A DNA stretch of 64,000 nucleotides from an uncultured Lachnospiraceae bacterium (GCA_947630925.1 CANRJM010000006.1:62001-126000), one strand, 5' to 3'; positions 17,438 to 26,658 are shown, counted from the stretch's first letter. Notes: generated from the sequence alone by a model not told the origin. Translations and numbers: made by a program.

Positions 17438-18112
17438 GTGAAGAAAAAATGGATAGGAGTTTTATGTATGCTGGCAATGATATCGTCATTCTTTCATCAG
17501 ATACCAATGACGCAGGCGGCTGTATATAAAAAGAGTTTTACCTTTCAGAAACTGCCTGCGCGTATTAAGAAAAAGATTACCGGCGTTTCGTATCGGAAAA
17601 ACCGTTATATTTCGTATGATGATTTGCGTTATGTCCGGGTACGTTACTATAATTTTTCGGGAAAGGTTAAGAGCGGCGAACTCATCGTGAATAAGAAAAT
17701 AGCAAAAAAGACGGTAAAGATATTTTATGAATTATATCGGATTAAATATCCGATACAGCGGATGAAGTTAGTCGATGTGTATGGAGCGGATGACGAAGCG
17801 TCGATGCGCGCTAATAATACCTCTGCTTTTAATTTTCGGACGGTTGCCGGAACCAATCGATTGTCAAAACATGCACTTGGTCTTGCGATTGATATTAATC
17901 CGCGCATCAATCCGTATATTAACAGCAAAGGAGTTTTAGCGCCGAAGAATGGTAAAGTATACCGTATCCGTGATAAAGAGAAATGTAGGGGGAAATACGC
18001 TAGACATATGATTCAAAAAAACAGCAAAATTACAAAAATCTTTAAAAAATACGGTTTCACATGGGGCGGAGACTGGAAGTACAGTAAAGACTATCAGCAT
18101 TTTCAGATATAA
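17438..18112 (+). CDS. Secreted M15-family peptidoglycan peptidase (VanY/CwlK-like)
   Basis: A 224-residue exported protein. The GTG start at 17438 follows AAAGGAAATG; the nearby ATG is out of frame. A signal peptide covers residues 1-~28 (cleavage near MTQAA). The zinc-binding motif of the M15_4 family is visible: SKHALGLAIDINP (His and Asp ligands) and DYQHFQ at the very end (third ligand), with WGGDW in between. Such enzymes cut peptide stems in peptidoglycan as L-Ala-D-Glu or D-Ala-D-Ala peptidases. Which bond is cut cannot be told. Confidence 0.85.
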   Translation: MKKKWIGVLCMLAMISSFFHQIPMTQAAVYKKSFTFQKLPARIKKKITGVSYRKNRYISYDDLRYVRVRYYNFSGKVKSGELIVNKKIAKKTVKIFYELYRIKYPIQRMKLVDVYGADDEASMRANNTSAFNFRTVAGTNRLSKHALGLAIDINPRINPYINSKGVLAPKNGKVYRIRDKEKCRGKYARHMIQKNSKITKIFKKYGFTWGGDWKYSKDYQHFQI

Positions 18113-18138
18113 AAAGGGCAACGGCAGCACCGTTGCCC
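18111..18138 (-). terminator. Terminator of the minus-strand tRNA-Trp unit
   Basis: GGGCAACGG (18116-18124) pairs with CCGTTGCCC (18130-18138). The T-run is on the minus-strand exit (five A residues on the plus strand at 18111-18115), so it terminates leftward transcription. Confidence 0.8.
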
Positions 18139-18196
18139 TAACAAGAAATGTGAAGCATTTCCTGTCGAAATCCCGCCACACTGCGGGCAGTTTTTA

Positions 18197-18267
18197 CAGG
18201 GGTGGAAGGAATCGAACCCTCCTCTGGAGTTTTGGAGACTCTTATTCTACCGATGAACTACACCCCT
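18197..18267 (-). tRNA. tRNA-Trp (CCA anticodon)
   Basis: On the minus strand a full cloverleaf can be folded: acceptor AGGGGTG with CACCCCT, D-arm GTTC...GAAT, anticodon loop CTCCAAA with anticodon CCA, and T-arm GAGGG TTCGATT CCTTC with discriminator G. The anticodon stem has one apparent mismatch at its base. The CCA tail is not encoded. It has its own promoter and terminator. Confidence 0.93.
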
Positions 18268-18303
18268 GGATGGGTCTTTATCGCTTTGCTAAGCGACTTT
18301 GAA

Positions 18304-18332
18304 AGTATACTATATTGTAAATCAGATGTCAA
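18304..18332 (-). promoter_or_regulatory. Promoter of tRNA-Trp
   Basis: On the minus strand TTGACA (18332-18327), a 17-base spacer and TATACT (18309-18304) form a near-consensus sigma-A promoter about 30 bases before the tRNA. Confidence 0.85.
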
Positions 18333-18515
18333 GATTAATTCATAAAATTTATCAAATTTGAAAAAGACTTTTAGTTTACTTTTTTTGGAATCCATGTTAT
18401 ATTTAAAATTAAGTGTTTTATAAAAATCGACATATTATCGCCATTTTTAATAAGTATGCTTATAGACAAGTAGAAAAGAACAGGCTGCATTGTGTAATGT
18501 GAAGGAGGCAATAAG

Positions 18516-21500
18516 ATGAAAGGAATTCTGGTAAATTGTGGAAGGAAGGTCATGGTTTGCGCTGCACTGATTACTGTTTTGGCGGCAGGAGAAAAAGCGC
18601 AGGCTGCGGAGACGGCGTCGCTCCGGGTAATCTCTACGACAGATATCCACAACCAGATTAATGACGAAAATTACGAAGGGGCGACTAAAAACAGAAACAA
18701 ATCACTGGCACGTTTGAATACCATGATTAAAGGAGCAAGGGCAGAGGTAACCCGCGGAACCAGTATTACGGTTGATGTAGGGGATTCCGTATATGGTTAT
18801 GGCGCAGAGATAGTCATGGGAAGCATGCAGAATCCAAAGGATACCCTGCAGCCGATATTTGCTGCTATGAGTAAAGTGGGATATGATGCAATTACGTTAG
18901 GCAATCATGATTTTGATTACGGATACGCCTTTATAAAAAAACAGTTGGAACAATCAGGCTTAAATAAAGTTTGTGTCGTATCGAATGTAAAAAGCTCCGT
19001 GGATAATTCGTATCCATGGCAGAGAACGAAGATAATTACGAAACAGGTGAAGACCTCAGCCGGAAAGATCATCAATTTGAAAATCGGCGTGCTGGGCGTG
19101 ACCAGATCACAGTTATCAGATAGTTATGATTATAATGGTATTTTACAGGGCGAAAGCCTTTTGGCAACAGCCCGTACACAGGCTGCCGCATTAAAAAAGC
19201 AGGGGGCGGACATTGTAGTTGCTTTGGGACATTGTTCCATGGGAGATGAAAATGCTGTGGACAGTGATTCTGATGTAGGTTATGCATTGTCTAAAATTAG
19301 TAATATTGACTGTGTTATGTTAGGGCATCAGCACCGCAATTATCCATCGGATGATGTTAATTCAAAAATATTTTATGAATTATCCGGCATTGACAGAGTG
19401 AATGGCCTGACCAATGGGAAGCCGGTCGTAATGGTAGCGGATCATGCGTCAGGTATTGGCGTTGCGGATTTGCAGTTAAAAATCAGCAATGGAAAGGTCA
19501 CGGTTACGGGGGCAAACGCCGAAGTAAGAAAATGTTCCGGCCTGGTCATGGAAGATCCGGAGATTGCAAACGTTACAGACAATACCGATTCTATGGTAAA
19601 AGCAACATATCAGAATATTATGGCAAATGTTGCATCCAATGCGGCGATTACCGGATATTTTGGCCCGTTGGAGGATAATTATGCGTTACAATTAAATAAT
19701 GAGGCGAAGATTCGTTTCGGCTTACAGTACATACACAGCAGCGTGGGTTCAAACTATGCCAAATATCATGTTATTGCCGCAACGAAGTTTTATCTGGATG
19801 GAAGTGAAGGAAAAGATAATTATTTAGAGGTAGGGGATACCTTTACCAAAAAAGATGTTTTGAATACACAGGAGTATCAGCACAATAACAATTATGTCTA
19901 CTGGATTACCGGAGCGCAGTTAAAAAGATGGTTGGAGTGGTCTTCCAGTATATATGCGCAGAAGGATAACAAAATTACTTCCGATACGGTATTAAGCCGG
20001 CTGATGCAGGAGAACAATGCATCTTCCATTGTATCTAACAGTTGGTTGAATAACTGGGGAGCCTTTGAGATATTTGATGGTCTGGAGTATACGATCGATG
20101 CATCGCAGCCGCCCCGCTACAATATTTCCGGAGAGGAAATCAATCCAAAGGCGTCCAGAGTCAAAAATCTGACGTATAATGGAAAGGCAGTTGCCAATAC
20201 GTCAAAGTTTATTTTGGTCGATAATAATATTTCTAAGACAGCGGCGGTCCGTAGTGAGTTATACAACCAGAGACTGACTGCGAAGGCGTCCAGAACGGCT
20301 TCCTATTTAGAAAGCTATGTTAGAGAGCTTGGGGAGTTTGGTATTTTGACAAATCAGGCAGATCATAACTGGTCTGTATCCTTTGGAGGAACATCAAAGC
20401 ATATTGTACGTTCCAGCTCATTATCTGAGAAGTATGCTCTGTTGCAGCCGTGGTATAAGAGTACTTTAAAGATGACAGACAATTATGCATATTATGAAGC
20501 AGATTTATCAGAAGGAACCGCGGAAGAAGATACATATGGTCCGTTACTTGTATTGTCGCCGTCAACGACTCAGATAACGAATAAAAATGTAGTAGTATAC
20601 ATTCAGGCGTCTGATGCCTCCGGCATATCAAAGATCAGTTATTTGCAGGGCCAGCACCCGGCGGAAGATGCCGCGTGGTCTGCAGCAGGCAAAGTAAACA
20701 ACAATTCATTGACGGTTTCACAAAACAGTATATATTCGATTTGTGCGACAGACGGAAAGGGAAACCGGACCGTGAAATATATTGATATATGGAATATTAA
20801 TACAAAAATATTAGAAGTACCGACGATTGATAAATTCAGCAATAAGATGACCAAGGTTACCGGGGAAGCTCAGGCGGGGTTGACAGTACATGTTACCGCA
20901 TCCGGTAAAAATTATACGACAACGGCAACTTCTAAGGGAACTTATTCCTGCAATGTCAATAAGCAAAAGGCTGGGAAAGTGATTTCCGTATATGTCTCTG
21001 ATAAGACCGGAAGGAAGAGCAGCGCAGTTAAGACAACGGTTTTACGGCGTGGTCCTAACTCGCCAAGTTTAAATGCAGTCACAAATAAAACGAAAACGAT
21101 TACGGGCAATATAAACGATACGAATACCACGGTTTTAGTATATATTGATAACAGGGTATATCTGCCGAAATCACGGGGCGTTTCCGTTTACCGGGAGTGT
21201 AAAAAATACAATAAGAACAAAAAGATTTATTATGCTTCCAAATATAAGGTGGCGAAGGGCGTTTACCATATTACCATATCTGTGCCGAAGGCAAAGAAGA
21301 CAATCAAGGTGTTTGCAGTTGATTCGAAAGGAAGGTGCAGTCTGGTCACAAGCCGAACTGCAAAAGAGGCAGCACCAAACGAACCGGAGGTTAATACAAT
21401 CTGTGATGCAGAAAAGTATGTAACCGGAAAGATTCCTTCTTCCAGGAAAGCATGTAAGGTTACGGTAAAGTGCGGTAAGAAAAAATATAGTGCCAAGAGC

Positions 21501-22151
21501 AAGAAAAACGGAAAGTTCCTTGTAAAGACAAAGGGATTTAAAGCGGGTTCGATTGTGTATGTATCTGCAACGGATACCAAGAATGGTAAGAAACGTACCA
21601 GTATTTCCGTGAAATGCAAGGTTGGTTCACAGTACCAGTATATTTCCAAAGACAGTAAGATTACAGTGAAATCTGTAAGCAACCGTTCTAGTGTAATAAG
21701 AGGAAAGGTTTCTACTGCGGGAACGGTATATATTAATTATGGTAAGACAAGTGCAGAGTTGGATTTGAACAAAAACGGTTCCTTTACCTATTCTCTGCCG
21801 AAGCCTTTGACGGGAGGTACTGTCGTGTATGTAGCGCGCCATAATAAGGCAACCGGCGAAGTGGTAGAGGTAAAGAAGATTACTGTTAAAACAAAGAAGC
21901 CTGCTAAGCCGAAGGTGATTACCCGAAAAGTGGATGCGTCTACCGAAAAGATTTCTGTCCTTGCAGGAGAAAAGGCAACGGTGATCGTAAAGGTTGGAAA
22001 GAAGACGATAAAACAGACGGTTTGTAAATACAGCAGGAAGAAAAAGGGGTATGTATACAGTATTAAAATACCAAAAGGAAAGGATAAACTGGTCTGCTGT
22101 GTCAGGAATGCTGCCGGAAACAGTAAAAAGGTAACGGTCAAAAAAGGATAA
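18516..22151 (+). CDS. Large secreted bifunctional metallophosphatase / 5'-nucleotidase with Ig-like modules
   Basis: A 1211-residue exported protein with GGAGG before the ATG. The signal peptide spans residues 1-~30 (cleavage near AQAAET). A metallophosphoesterase domain follows with the dimetal motifs TTDIHNQ, VDVGDSV, GNHDFDYG, ALGHCSM and GHQHRNY, then the 5'-nucleotidase C-terminal substrate domain to about residue 660. The final third is made of Ig-like beta modules, increasingly Lys-rich. Such enzymes dephosphorylate nucleotides, UDP-sugars or cyclic nucleotides outside the cell. No LPXTG motif or S-layer domain is visible, so retention may be through the basic modules (inference). Confidence 0.88.
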   Translation: MKGILVNCGRKVMVCAALITVLAAGEKAQAAETASLRVISTTDIHNQINDENYEGATKNRNKSLARLNTMIKGARAEVTRGTSITVDVGDSVYGYGAEIVMGSMQNPKDTLQPIFAAMSKVGYDAITLGNHDFDYGYAFIKKQLEQSGLNKVCVVSNVKSSVDNSYPWQRTKIITKQVKTSAGKIINLKIGVLGVTRSQLSDSYDYNGILQGESLLATARTQAAALKKQGADIVVALGHCSMGDENAVDSDSDVGYALSKISNIDCVMLGHQHRNYPSDDVNSKIFYELSGIDRVNGLTNGKPVVMVADHASGIGVADLQLKISNGKVTVTGANAEVRKCSGLVMEDPEIANVTDNTDSMVKATYQNIMANVASNAAITGYFGPLEDNYALQLNNEAKIRFGLQYIHSSVGSNYAKYHVIAATKFYLDGSEGKDNYLEVGDTFTKKDVLNTQEYQHNNNYVYWITGAQLKRWLEWSSSIYAQKDNKITSDTVLSRLMQENNASSIVSNSWLNNWGAFEIFDGLEYTIDASQPPRYNISGEEINPKASRVKNLTYNGKAVANTSKFILVDNNISKTAAVRSELYNQRLTAKASRTASYLESYVRELGEFGILTNQADHNWSVSFGGTSKHIVRSSSLSEKYALLQPWYKSTLKMTDNYAYYEADLSEGTAEEDTYGPLLVLSPSTTQITNKNVVVYIQASDASGISKISYLQGQHPAEDAAWSAAGKVNNNSLTVSQNSIYSICATDGKGNRTVKYIDIWNINTKILEVPTIDKFSNKMTKVTGEAQAGLTVHVTASGKNYTTTATSKGTYSCNVNKQKAGKVISVYVSDKTGRKSSAVKTTVLRRGPNSPSLNAVTNKTKTITGNINDTNTTVLVYIDNRVYLPKSRGVSVYRECKKYNKNKKIYYASKYKVAKGVYHITISVPKAKKTIKVFAVDSKGRCSLVTSRTAKEAAPNEPEVNTICDAEKYVTGKIPSSRKACKVTVKCGKKKYSAKSKKNGKFLVKTKGFKAGSIVYVSATDTKNGKKRTSISVKCKVGSQYQYISKDSKITVKSVSNRSSVIRGKVSTAGTVYINYGKTSAELDLNKNGSFTYSLPKPLTGGTVVYVARHNKATGEVVEVKKITVKTKKPAKPKVITRKVDASTEKISVLAGEKATVIVKVGKKTIKQTVCKYSRKKKGYVYSIKIPKGKDKLVCCVRNAAGNSKKVTVKKG
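20530..22148 (+). repeat. Six diverged Ig-like modules in the 5'-nucleotidase C-terminus
   Basis: Six modules of about 75-110 residues can be marked by their recurring beta pattern (V-x-G-x-V/I ... G-x-Y/F ... V-Y-V-x-x-x-D-x-x-G). Module starts are near 20530, 20815, 21055, 21370, 21650 and 21895. Identity between them is low, so they are ancient duplications. They resemble bacterial Ig-like Big families that space or anchor surface enzymes. Confidence 0.6.
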
Positions 22152-22172
22152 GGAACATGCGGAGGGAAAGAA

Positions 22173-22484
22173 ATGAATCCAAGAAAGTCTCTCTATGATA
22201 TTACTTCCTTTTACGATAAATGGGCTGTTTTAAAAGCGAGCTATGAAGGGATGCGCTATCAGGTGGAGCGCGCTGGAAGCGAGGAAGAGAGTGTTTTAAA
22301 AGTTTCCATTTGGCCGGAACCATTCTGTTATGAAAAAACACCCAAAGAACAGATGCAGATAAAAGAATTTGCTTATTCGACAGAAGGGTTGGATGAAGTG
22401 TATGACTGGCTGTGTGCCAGTTATACCGAACGGCAGGAATATTGGGAGCATGCCAGGGATTTTCCTTTTGAGGGTATCTTATAA
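22173..22484 (+). CDS. Conserved small protein of unknown function
   Basis: A 103-residue soluble acidic protein with GGAGG before the ATG. It opens MNPRKSLYDITSFYDKWAVLKASYEG and has a high share of aromatic residues, including four Trp. No domain is recognised. It lies 21 bases after the 5'-nucleotidase gene and 29 before nth, and I believe similar short proteins accompany nth in other Lachnospiraceae (memory, unverified). Confidence 0.7.
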   Translation: MNPRKSLYDITSFYDKWAVLKASYEGMRYQVERAGSEEESVLKVSIWPEPFCYEKTPKEQMQIKEFAYSTEGLDEVYDWLCASYTERQEYWEHARDFPFEGIL

Positions 22485-22513
22485 ATGTTTAAAATTCTGG
22501 GAAGGAAATCGTG

Positions 22514-23149
22514 ATGACAACGAAGGAAAAAGAAAGAGTAACGAGGATACTTGCGCTTTTGGATCAGGAATATGGAACAGAATACCGATGCTATCTGAAT
22601 TATGAAACGCCATGGCAGTTGTTGATTGCGACGATGCTGAGTGCGCAGTGTACCGATGCCAGAGTCAATATTGTGACAAAAGATCTGTTTGTAAAATATC
22701 CGACATTAGAAGCATTTGCAAATGCGGACTTGGCAGAACTAGAGCAGGATATTAAATCGACTGGATTTTATCATAATAAAGCTAAAAATATCATTGCGTG
22801 TACGAGGAAACTGGTCGAAGAGTTTCATGGGGAAGTACCGGGAGACTTAGATGACCTGATTTCTCTGGCAGGAGTTGGACGGAAGACGGCGAATGTAATC
22901 CGCGGAAATATTTTTCATGAAGCAAGTATTGTAGTTGATACGCATGTGAAACGAATTTCAAAAAAGCTTGGATTTACCAGGGAAGAGGATCCGGAGAAGA
23001 TAGAATTTGCATTGATGAAGGTGCTGCCGAAGGATCACTGGATTTTATATAATATCCATATTATTACATTAGGACGTTCTATCTGTACTGCGCGCAATCC
23101 AAAATGTGGAGTATGTTTTTTGAGGGAGGAATGTCCGGGCGCAGAGTAG
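22514..23149 (+). CDS. nth: Endonuclease III
   Basis: A 211-residue DNA glycosylase/AP lyase for oxidised pyrimidines. The ATG at 22514 has AAGGAA eight bases before it; a GTG directly before is less likely. The helix-hairpin-helix LISLAGVGRKTANVI carries the catalytic Lys124 and VVDTHVKR carries the catalytic Asp142, equivalent to Lys120 and Asp138 of E. coli. The C-terminal 4Fe-4S loop has the C-x6-C-x2-C-x5-C spacing (CTARNPKCGVCFLREEC). Complete and canonical. Confidence 0.95.
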   Translation: MTTKEKERVTRILALLDQEYGTEYRCYLNYETPWQLLIATMLSAQCTDARVNIVTKDLFVKYPTLEAFANADLAELEQDIKSTGFYHNKAKNIIACTRKLVEEFHGEVPGDLDDLISLAGVGRKTANVIRGNIFHEASIVVDTHVKRISKKLGFTREEDPEKIEFALMKVLPKDHWILYNIHIITLGRSICTARNPKCGVCFLREECPGAE

Positions 23150-23162
23150 TCTGTTTTGACGT

Positions 23163-23771
23163 TTAGCATTCCAGTTTACACAGTTTTAATTGTTTTACAA
23201 TAGAATCTTTTAAAGTAATCTCTGATTTTTCTACAGTTGCGATTAGTTCATCGATTTTATCCGGAGAGTTTTCCCGGGCATAGATATTTCCAAGTGTTAT
23301 AAAGACATTGGAGATATCGCTTCCGATGGAAAGCGAATATTTCATGATTTCTTTTGTGCGGGCGAAATCCTCATGCTCATACAGGTATTTTCCCCATTTA
23401 TTCAGGGCGTGGATAAAGTAGAGAAAGTTTTGGTCGCAGTTTGATAGCTCTTCCAGATTGGCAAAACCATATTTTTCTTTTAAGTCCGTATTGGTATAGC
23501 CGGACAGATTGAGCATTTTGCGGGCGGCGCATTCTTTTACTTCTTTTTGTAGCTGTTGTTCTGTTTCGTCGATTGGTTCGATGAAGGGAAGAGCGTCTTC
23601 AGGAACTTTCAGATAAGGGAGAGAACTGATATCCTGTCGGCGGACGAAGTTTGCCTGTTCTTCCCTTGCCCAAAAGGCGGTATTTTTTTCAGAATAGTCA
23701 GAATGGTTCTGTTTTAACTTGACGCGTAACCAGATAACGAATACAATGATGCATATAAGGAAGATGGGCAT
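23163..23771 (-). CDS. Membrane-anchored protein with TPR-like C-terminus, unknown function
   Basis: A 202-residue protein. One N-terminal membrane helix (MPIFLICIIVFVIWLRV) is followed by a charged linker and, from about residue 100, a helical region with TPR-like spacing (FLYFIHALNKWGKYLYEHEDFARTKEIMKYSLSIGSDISNVFITLGNIY). An AAAGGA site precedes the ATG. It is convergent with nth (13-base gap) and divergent from a tiny membrane-peptide gene 41 bases away. No family recognised. Confidence 0.65.
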   Translation of the reverse strand: MPIFLICIIVFVIWLRVKLKQNHSDYSEKNTAFWAREEQANFVRRQDISSLPYLKVPEDALPFIEPIDETEQQLQKEVKECAARKMLNLSGYTNTDLKEKYGFANLEELSNCDQNFLYFIHALNKWGKYLYEHEDFARTKEIMKYSLSIGSDISNVFITLGNIYARENSPDKIDELIATVEKSEITLKDSIVKQLKLCKLEC

Positions 23772-23812
23772 GTTTTTTGTTCCTTTCTAAATCAAATGAC
23801 GGGAGGCATTAT

Positions 23813-23917
23813 ATGAATTTTTTTAATCCAAAAAACCAAAAGAAAATTGCAGCAGTAATCTGCATTTTATTGGTAATTGTGATGATTGTTCCAATGGTAT
23901 TGGGATATCTATATTAG
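23813..23917 (+). CDS. 34-residue single-pass membrane peptide
   Basis: ATG at 23813 with GGGAGG eight bases upstream opens a frame of 34 codons ending in TAG. The peptide has a polar basic head (NPKNQKK) and one hydrophobic helix (IAAVICILLVIVMIVPMVLGYL). A terminator begins seven bases after the stop, which supports a real gene unit. Its size and layout recall Prli42-like stressosome peptides, but the sequence match is not good enough to name it. Confidence 0.6.
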   Translation: MNFFNPKNQKKIAAVICILLVIVMIVPMVLGYLY

Positions 23918-23923
23918 GATTTT

Positions 23924-23954
23924 AAAGGGCAACGTGCAGACGTCGCCCTTTTTT
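23924..23954 (+). terminator. Intrinsic terminator after the membrane peptide gene
   Basis: AAAGGGC-A-ACGT pairs with ACGT-C-GCCCTTT (one mismatch), followed by a T-run. Confidence 0.8.
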
Positions 23955-23999
23955 AAATATACAGAATATACGAAATGTTGTCAAATTTTATGGAAATAT

Positions 24000-24029
24000 T
24001 TGACTTGCCAATTTATTATGGTGTGATAA
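24000..24029 (+). promoter_or_regulatory. Candidate promoter of the VanW-protein gene
   Basis: TTGACT (24000-24005), an 18-base spacer and TGATAA (24024-24029). It overlaps an inverted repeat, GTCAAAT and ATTTGAC with 11 bases between, described under findings. Confidence 0.4.
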
Positions 24030-24089
24030 AATGGACGCATAAGCAAGACAATAAAAATTAGAATATGATATTACTTCTGGAGGAAGAGT

Positions 24090-25628
24090 ATGACGAGTAA
24101 AAATAAAAAATTGACGATATTATTTGCCGCAGGATGCTTATGCATTCTGATCCTTGCCGGAATGACGGGCATGATGGCAAATGATATATTTGGCAATCAT
24201 GATAAAATAGCAGACGGAGTAAAGATTAACGGCGTGGACGTTGGCGGGTTGACGAAGGCAGAGGCAGAAAAAAAGATTTTTGATTATAAAGAAAAACTGG
24301 AGAACCGTCAAGTTATCATCAATATTGATGATGCGCAGGAGGTAGAGGCAGAAGCAAAATTACTGGGATTTTCCTGCGAGATCAAGGATACGGTAGACAA
24401 GGCATATGAATTAGGGAAGTCAGGCAGTATTTTTTCTGGTCTGCAGAAGATTAGCGAGGAAGATAAGACAAAATTGAAGTTGTCTGTCGAAGTGGATGAG
24501 GATATTTTGAAGGAATATATTCAGGAGAATTGTAAGAAGTTTGATGTAAAGGCAAAAAATTCAAAATTAAAATTGAAAAACGGAACGTTTCAGGCAACAA
24601 AGTCACGGGATGGTCGGGCAATTCAAGTAGAAGATACGGTAGCGGTCATTGCGCATGATCTGAAAAAAAAGTTAGATGTGGAACCTTTGAAGATATCTGC
24701 GGTTGTACAGGTGAAGAAAGCGAAATATACAAAAGAACAGGTGGCAAAATGTAAAGACCTGCTTGGAAAATATTCTACTTCCTATGCAACGTCAACTGCA
24801 GCCAGGGCAAATAATGTAAAAGTGGCGGCAGGGTATATTAATGGTACGGTCGTGTACCCCGGAAAAACTTTTTCCGTTATTAAAACCATCAAGGAACGTA
24901 CAGAGGAAAACGGTTATCAGTCGGCGCCGGAGTATTCCAGTGGAAAAGTGGTAGAAGGGATAGGCGGTGGAGTATGTCAGGTATCTACAACATTGTATAA
25001 TGCCGTGATTAATGCGGAATTAGAAGTAGTAGAGCGTTCTCCCCATTCTATGGTAGTAGCGTATGTAGATGTATCGAGGGATGCGGCAATTTCAGGCGAC
25101 TATAAGGATTTTAAATTTAAAAACAATACAGATGTGCCGATTTATATTGCCGGTGCGGCGGATGGAGGAGTCTTATCTTTCCGGATATATGGGGAGGAAA
25201 CCAGAGCCGCGAACCGGACAATCCGTTTTAAGTCCGAGATTTTGGAAACAATACAGCCGGGAGAGGCAAAGATAACGGAGGACAGTACGAAACCGGAATC
25301 GTACCGCTCTGTAACACAGTCGGCACATGTTGGTTATCGCGCTAGATTGTGGAAGATTGTATATATAGATGGAAAACGAACCGAGAAGATACAGCTCAAC
25401 AGCAGTGTGTATGATGCGGAGCCGGAATATATTACGGTAGGGAAACAGGCAAAGGCAACGGAGAAACCGAACAGTACCGACAAACCGAAAACAACAAAGA
25501 AACCAAAAGAAAGTACAAAGCCTAAAAAAACACAGAAGCCAACGAGTACGAGCAAGCCGGCAGAAACAGCCAGTCCGACAGCAGCCAGTAAGCCGAAGGC
25601 GACACAGAAGCCAAAGAAAGGCCGGTAA
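24090..25628 (+). CDS. VanW-family exported protein with peptidoglycan-binding-like domains
   Basis: A 512-residue protein with GGAGG before the ATG. A membrane anchor or signal covers residues ~8-32. Two YoaR-like/PG-binding_4-like segments follow (NGVDVGGLTKAEAEKKI near 50), and the VanW domain spans ~245-380 with the hallmark GIGGGVCQVSTTLYNA. A G5-like stretch follows, and the last ~65 residues are a low-complexity Lys/Pro/Thr/Ser tail that could thread through the wall. VanW domains occur near vancomycin resistance genes but also widely in spore-formers without resistance, and their activity is unknown. There are no van genes nearby. Confidence 0.88.
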   Translation: MTSKNKKLTILFAAGCLCILILAGMTGMMANDIFGNHDKIADGVKINGVDVGGLTKAEAEKKIFDYKEKLENRQVIINIDDAQEVEAEAKLLGFSCEIKDTVDKAYELGKSGSIFSGLQKISEEDKTKLKLSVEVDEDILKEYIQENCKKFDVKAKNSKLKLKNGTFQATKSRDGRAIQVEDTVAVIAHDLKKKLDVEPLKISAVVQVKKAKYTKEQVAKCKDLLGKYSTSYATSTAARANNVKVAAGYINGTVVYPGKTFSVIKTIKERTEENGYQSAPEYSSGKVVEGIGGGVCQVSTTLYNAVINAELEVVERSPHSMVVAYVDVSRDAAISGDYKDFKFKNNTDVPIYIAGAADGGVLSFRIYGEETRAANRTIRFKSEILETIQPGEAKITEDSTKPESYRSVTQSAHVGYRARLWKIVYIDGKRTEKIQLNSSVYDAEPEYITVGKQAKATEKPNSTDKPKTTKKPKESTKPKKTQKPTSTSKPAETASPTAASKPKATQKPKKGR

Positions 25629-25665
25629 TCATGTGGTTAAGTTTATGGAGAAAAGTGAGGGCCAG

Positions 25666-26658
25666 ATGGAGATAGGGAAAATACCTGAGAACGTCCTGAA
25701 AAGAACGGTACTCAAACAGATCCGGCACCGCCGCAGCGAGGTGCTTCTTCCTCCCGGCGTAGGAGAGGACTGTAGTGCGGTGGAACTGAAAGAGGGAGAG
25801 ATTTTTGTCTGCTCCGTGGATCCCATTACTGCAACGGGAAAAGGCAGCGGAAGGTTTGCAGTTCATATTGCTGCTAACGATCTGGCGTCCTCCGGCGCAG
25901 AGCCGATAGGAATCATGACAAGTATTCTTTTGCCTCCCGGAACAAGGGAAATTCGTTTACGCGAGCTAATGTCAGATATGGAAGCGGTCTGCGCTTCCTT
26001 GAATCTTGAAATTTTGGGCGGTCATACGGAAGTATCGGATGCAGTGAACCGCACGGTCGTCACGGTAACCGGCATTGGCAGGATAAAAAAAGAGAATTTG
26101 TTGTCTACCGGCGGTTTGCAGCCTGGAGATGAGTTGGTTATGACGAAATGGGTAGGTCTGGAAGGAACTGCAATTATTGCGGAAGAGAAGAGGGAAAAAC
26201 TGTTAGAAACGCTGCCGAAGGAATTGATTGAAGAAGCGGCTTCCTTTTCAAAATATCTTTCGGTAGTGGAGGAAGCAAGGATTGCAATGAAGATCGGGGT
26301 AAGTGCGATGCATGATGTGACGGAAGGAGGAATCTTCGGGGCATTGTGGGAGATGGGCGCTGCCGCCGGTGTTGGAATCACAGCAGAATTAATGAAAATT
26401 CCAATTCGTCAGGAGACTGTAGAAGTCTGTGAAATTTTTGATATCAATCCTTATCAGATGATGTCAAGCGGCTCTATGCTGATTGGATGCAGACAGGGAA
26501 ACTTGCTGGTGGGGGCGCTGCAAAAAGCAGGGATTCCGTCAGCCGTGATTGGAAGAGCGACAGATACAAATGACAGAATTGTGATCAATGGGGAGGATAC
26601 TCGATTTTTAGTTCCTGCCGGAAGCGACGAATTATATAAAATTTATGAAGCGAGGTAG
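25666..26658 (+). CDS. AIR synthase-related protein (HypE/ThiL-like)
   Basis: A 330-residue protein starting at 25666 (MEIGKIPENVLKR), preceded by GAGGG; 11 codons further upstream are open but lack a site. It has the two-domain PurM/HypE fold: PGVGEDCSAVEL near the N-terminus binds ATP, followed by AANDLASSGAEPIG, GGHTEVSD and MHDVTEGGIFGAL. HypE proper ends in a cysteine used for cyanide transfer; this protein ends YKIYEAR, so it is not a HypE for hydrogenase maturation. It presumably uses ATP to activate a C=O group on an unknown substrate. It starts an operon with lrp, an aminotransferase and trmL. Confidence 0.82.
   Translation: MEIGKIPENVLKRTVLKQIRHRRSEVLLPPGVGEDCSAVELKEGEIFVCSVDPITATGKGSGRFAVHIAANDLASSGAEPIGIMTSILLPPGTREIRLRELMSDMEAVCASLNLEILGGHTEVSDAVNRTVVTVTGIGRIKKENLLSTGGLQPGDELVMTKWVGLEGTAIIAEEKREKLLETLPKELIEEAASFSKYLSVVEEARIAMKIGVSAMHDVTEGGIFGALWEMGAAAGVGITAELMKIPIRQETVEVCEIFDINPYQMMSSGSMLIGCRQGNLLVGALQKAGIPSAVIGRATDTNDRIVINGEDTRFLVPAGSDELYKIYEAR

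Noticed and set aside
24090-25628. Vancomycin resistance locus suggested by VanW
   Set aside because: VanW domains are widespread; there are no vanH/A/X or regulator genes nearby.
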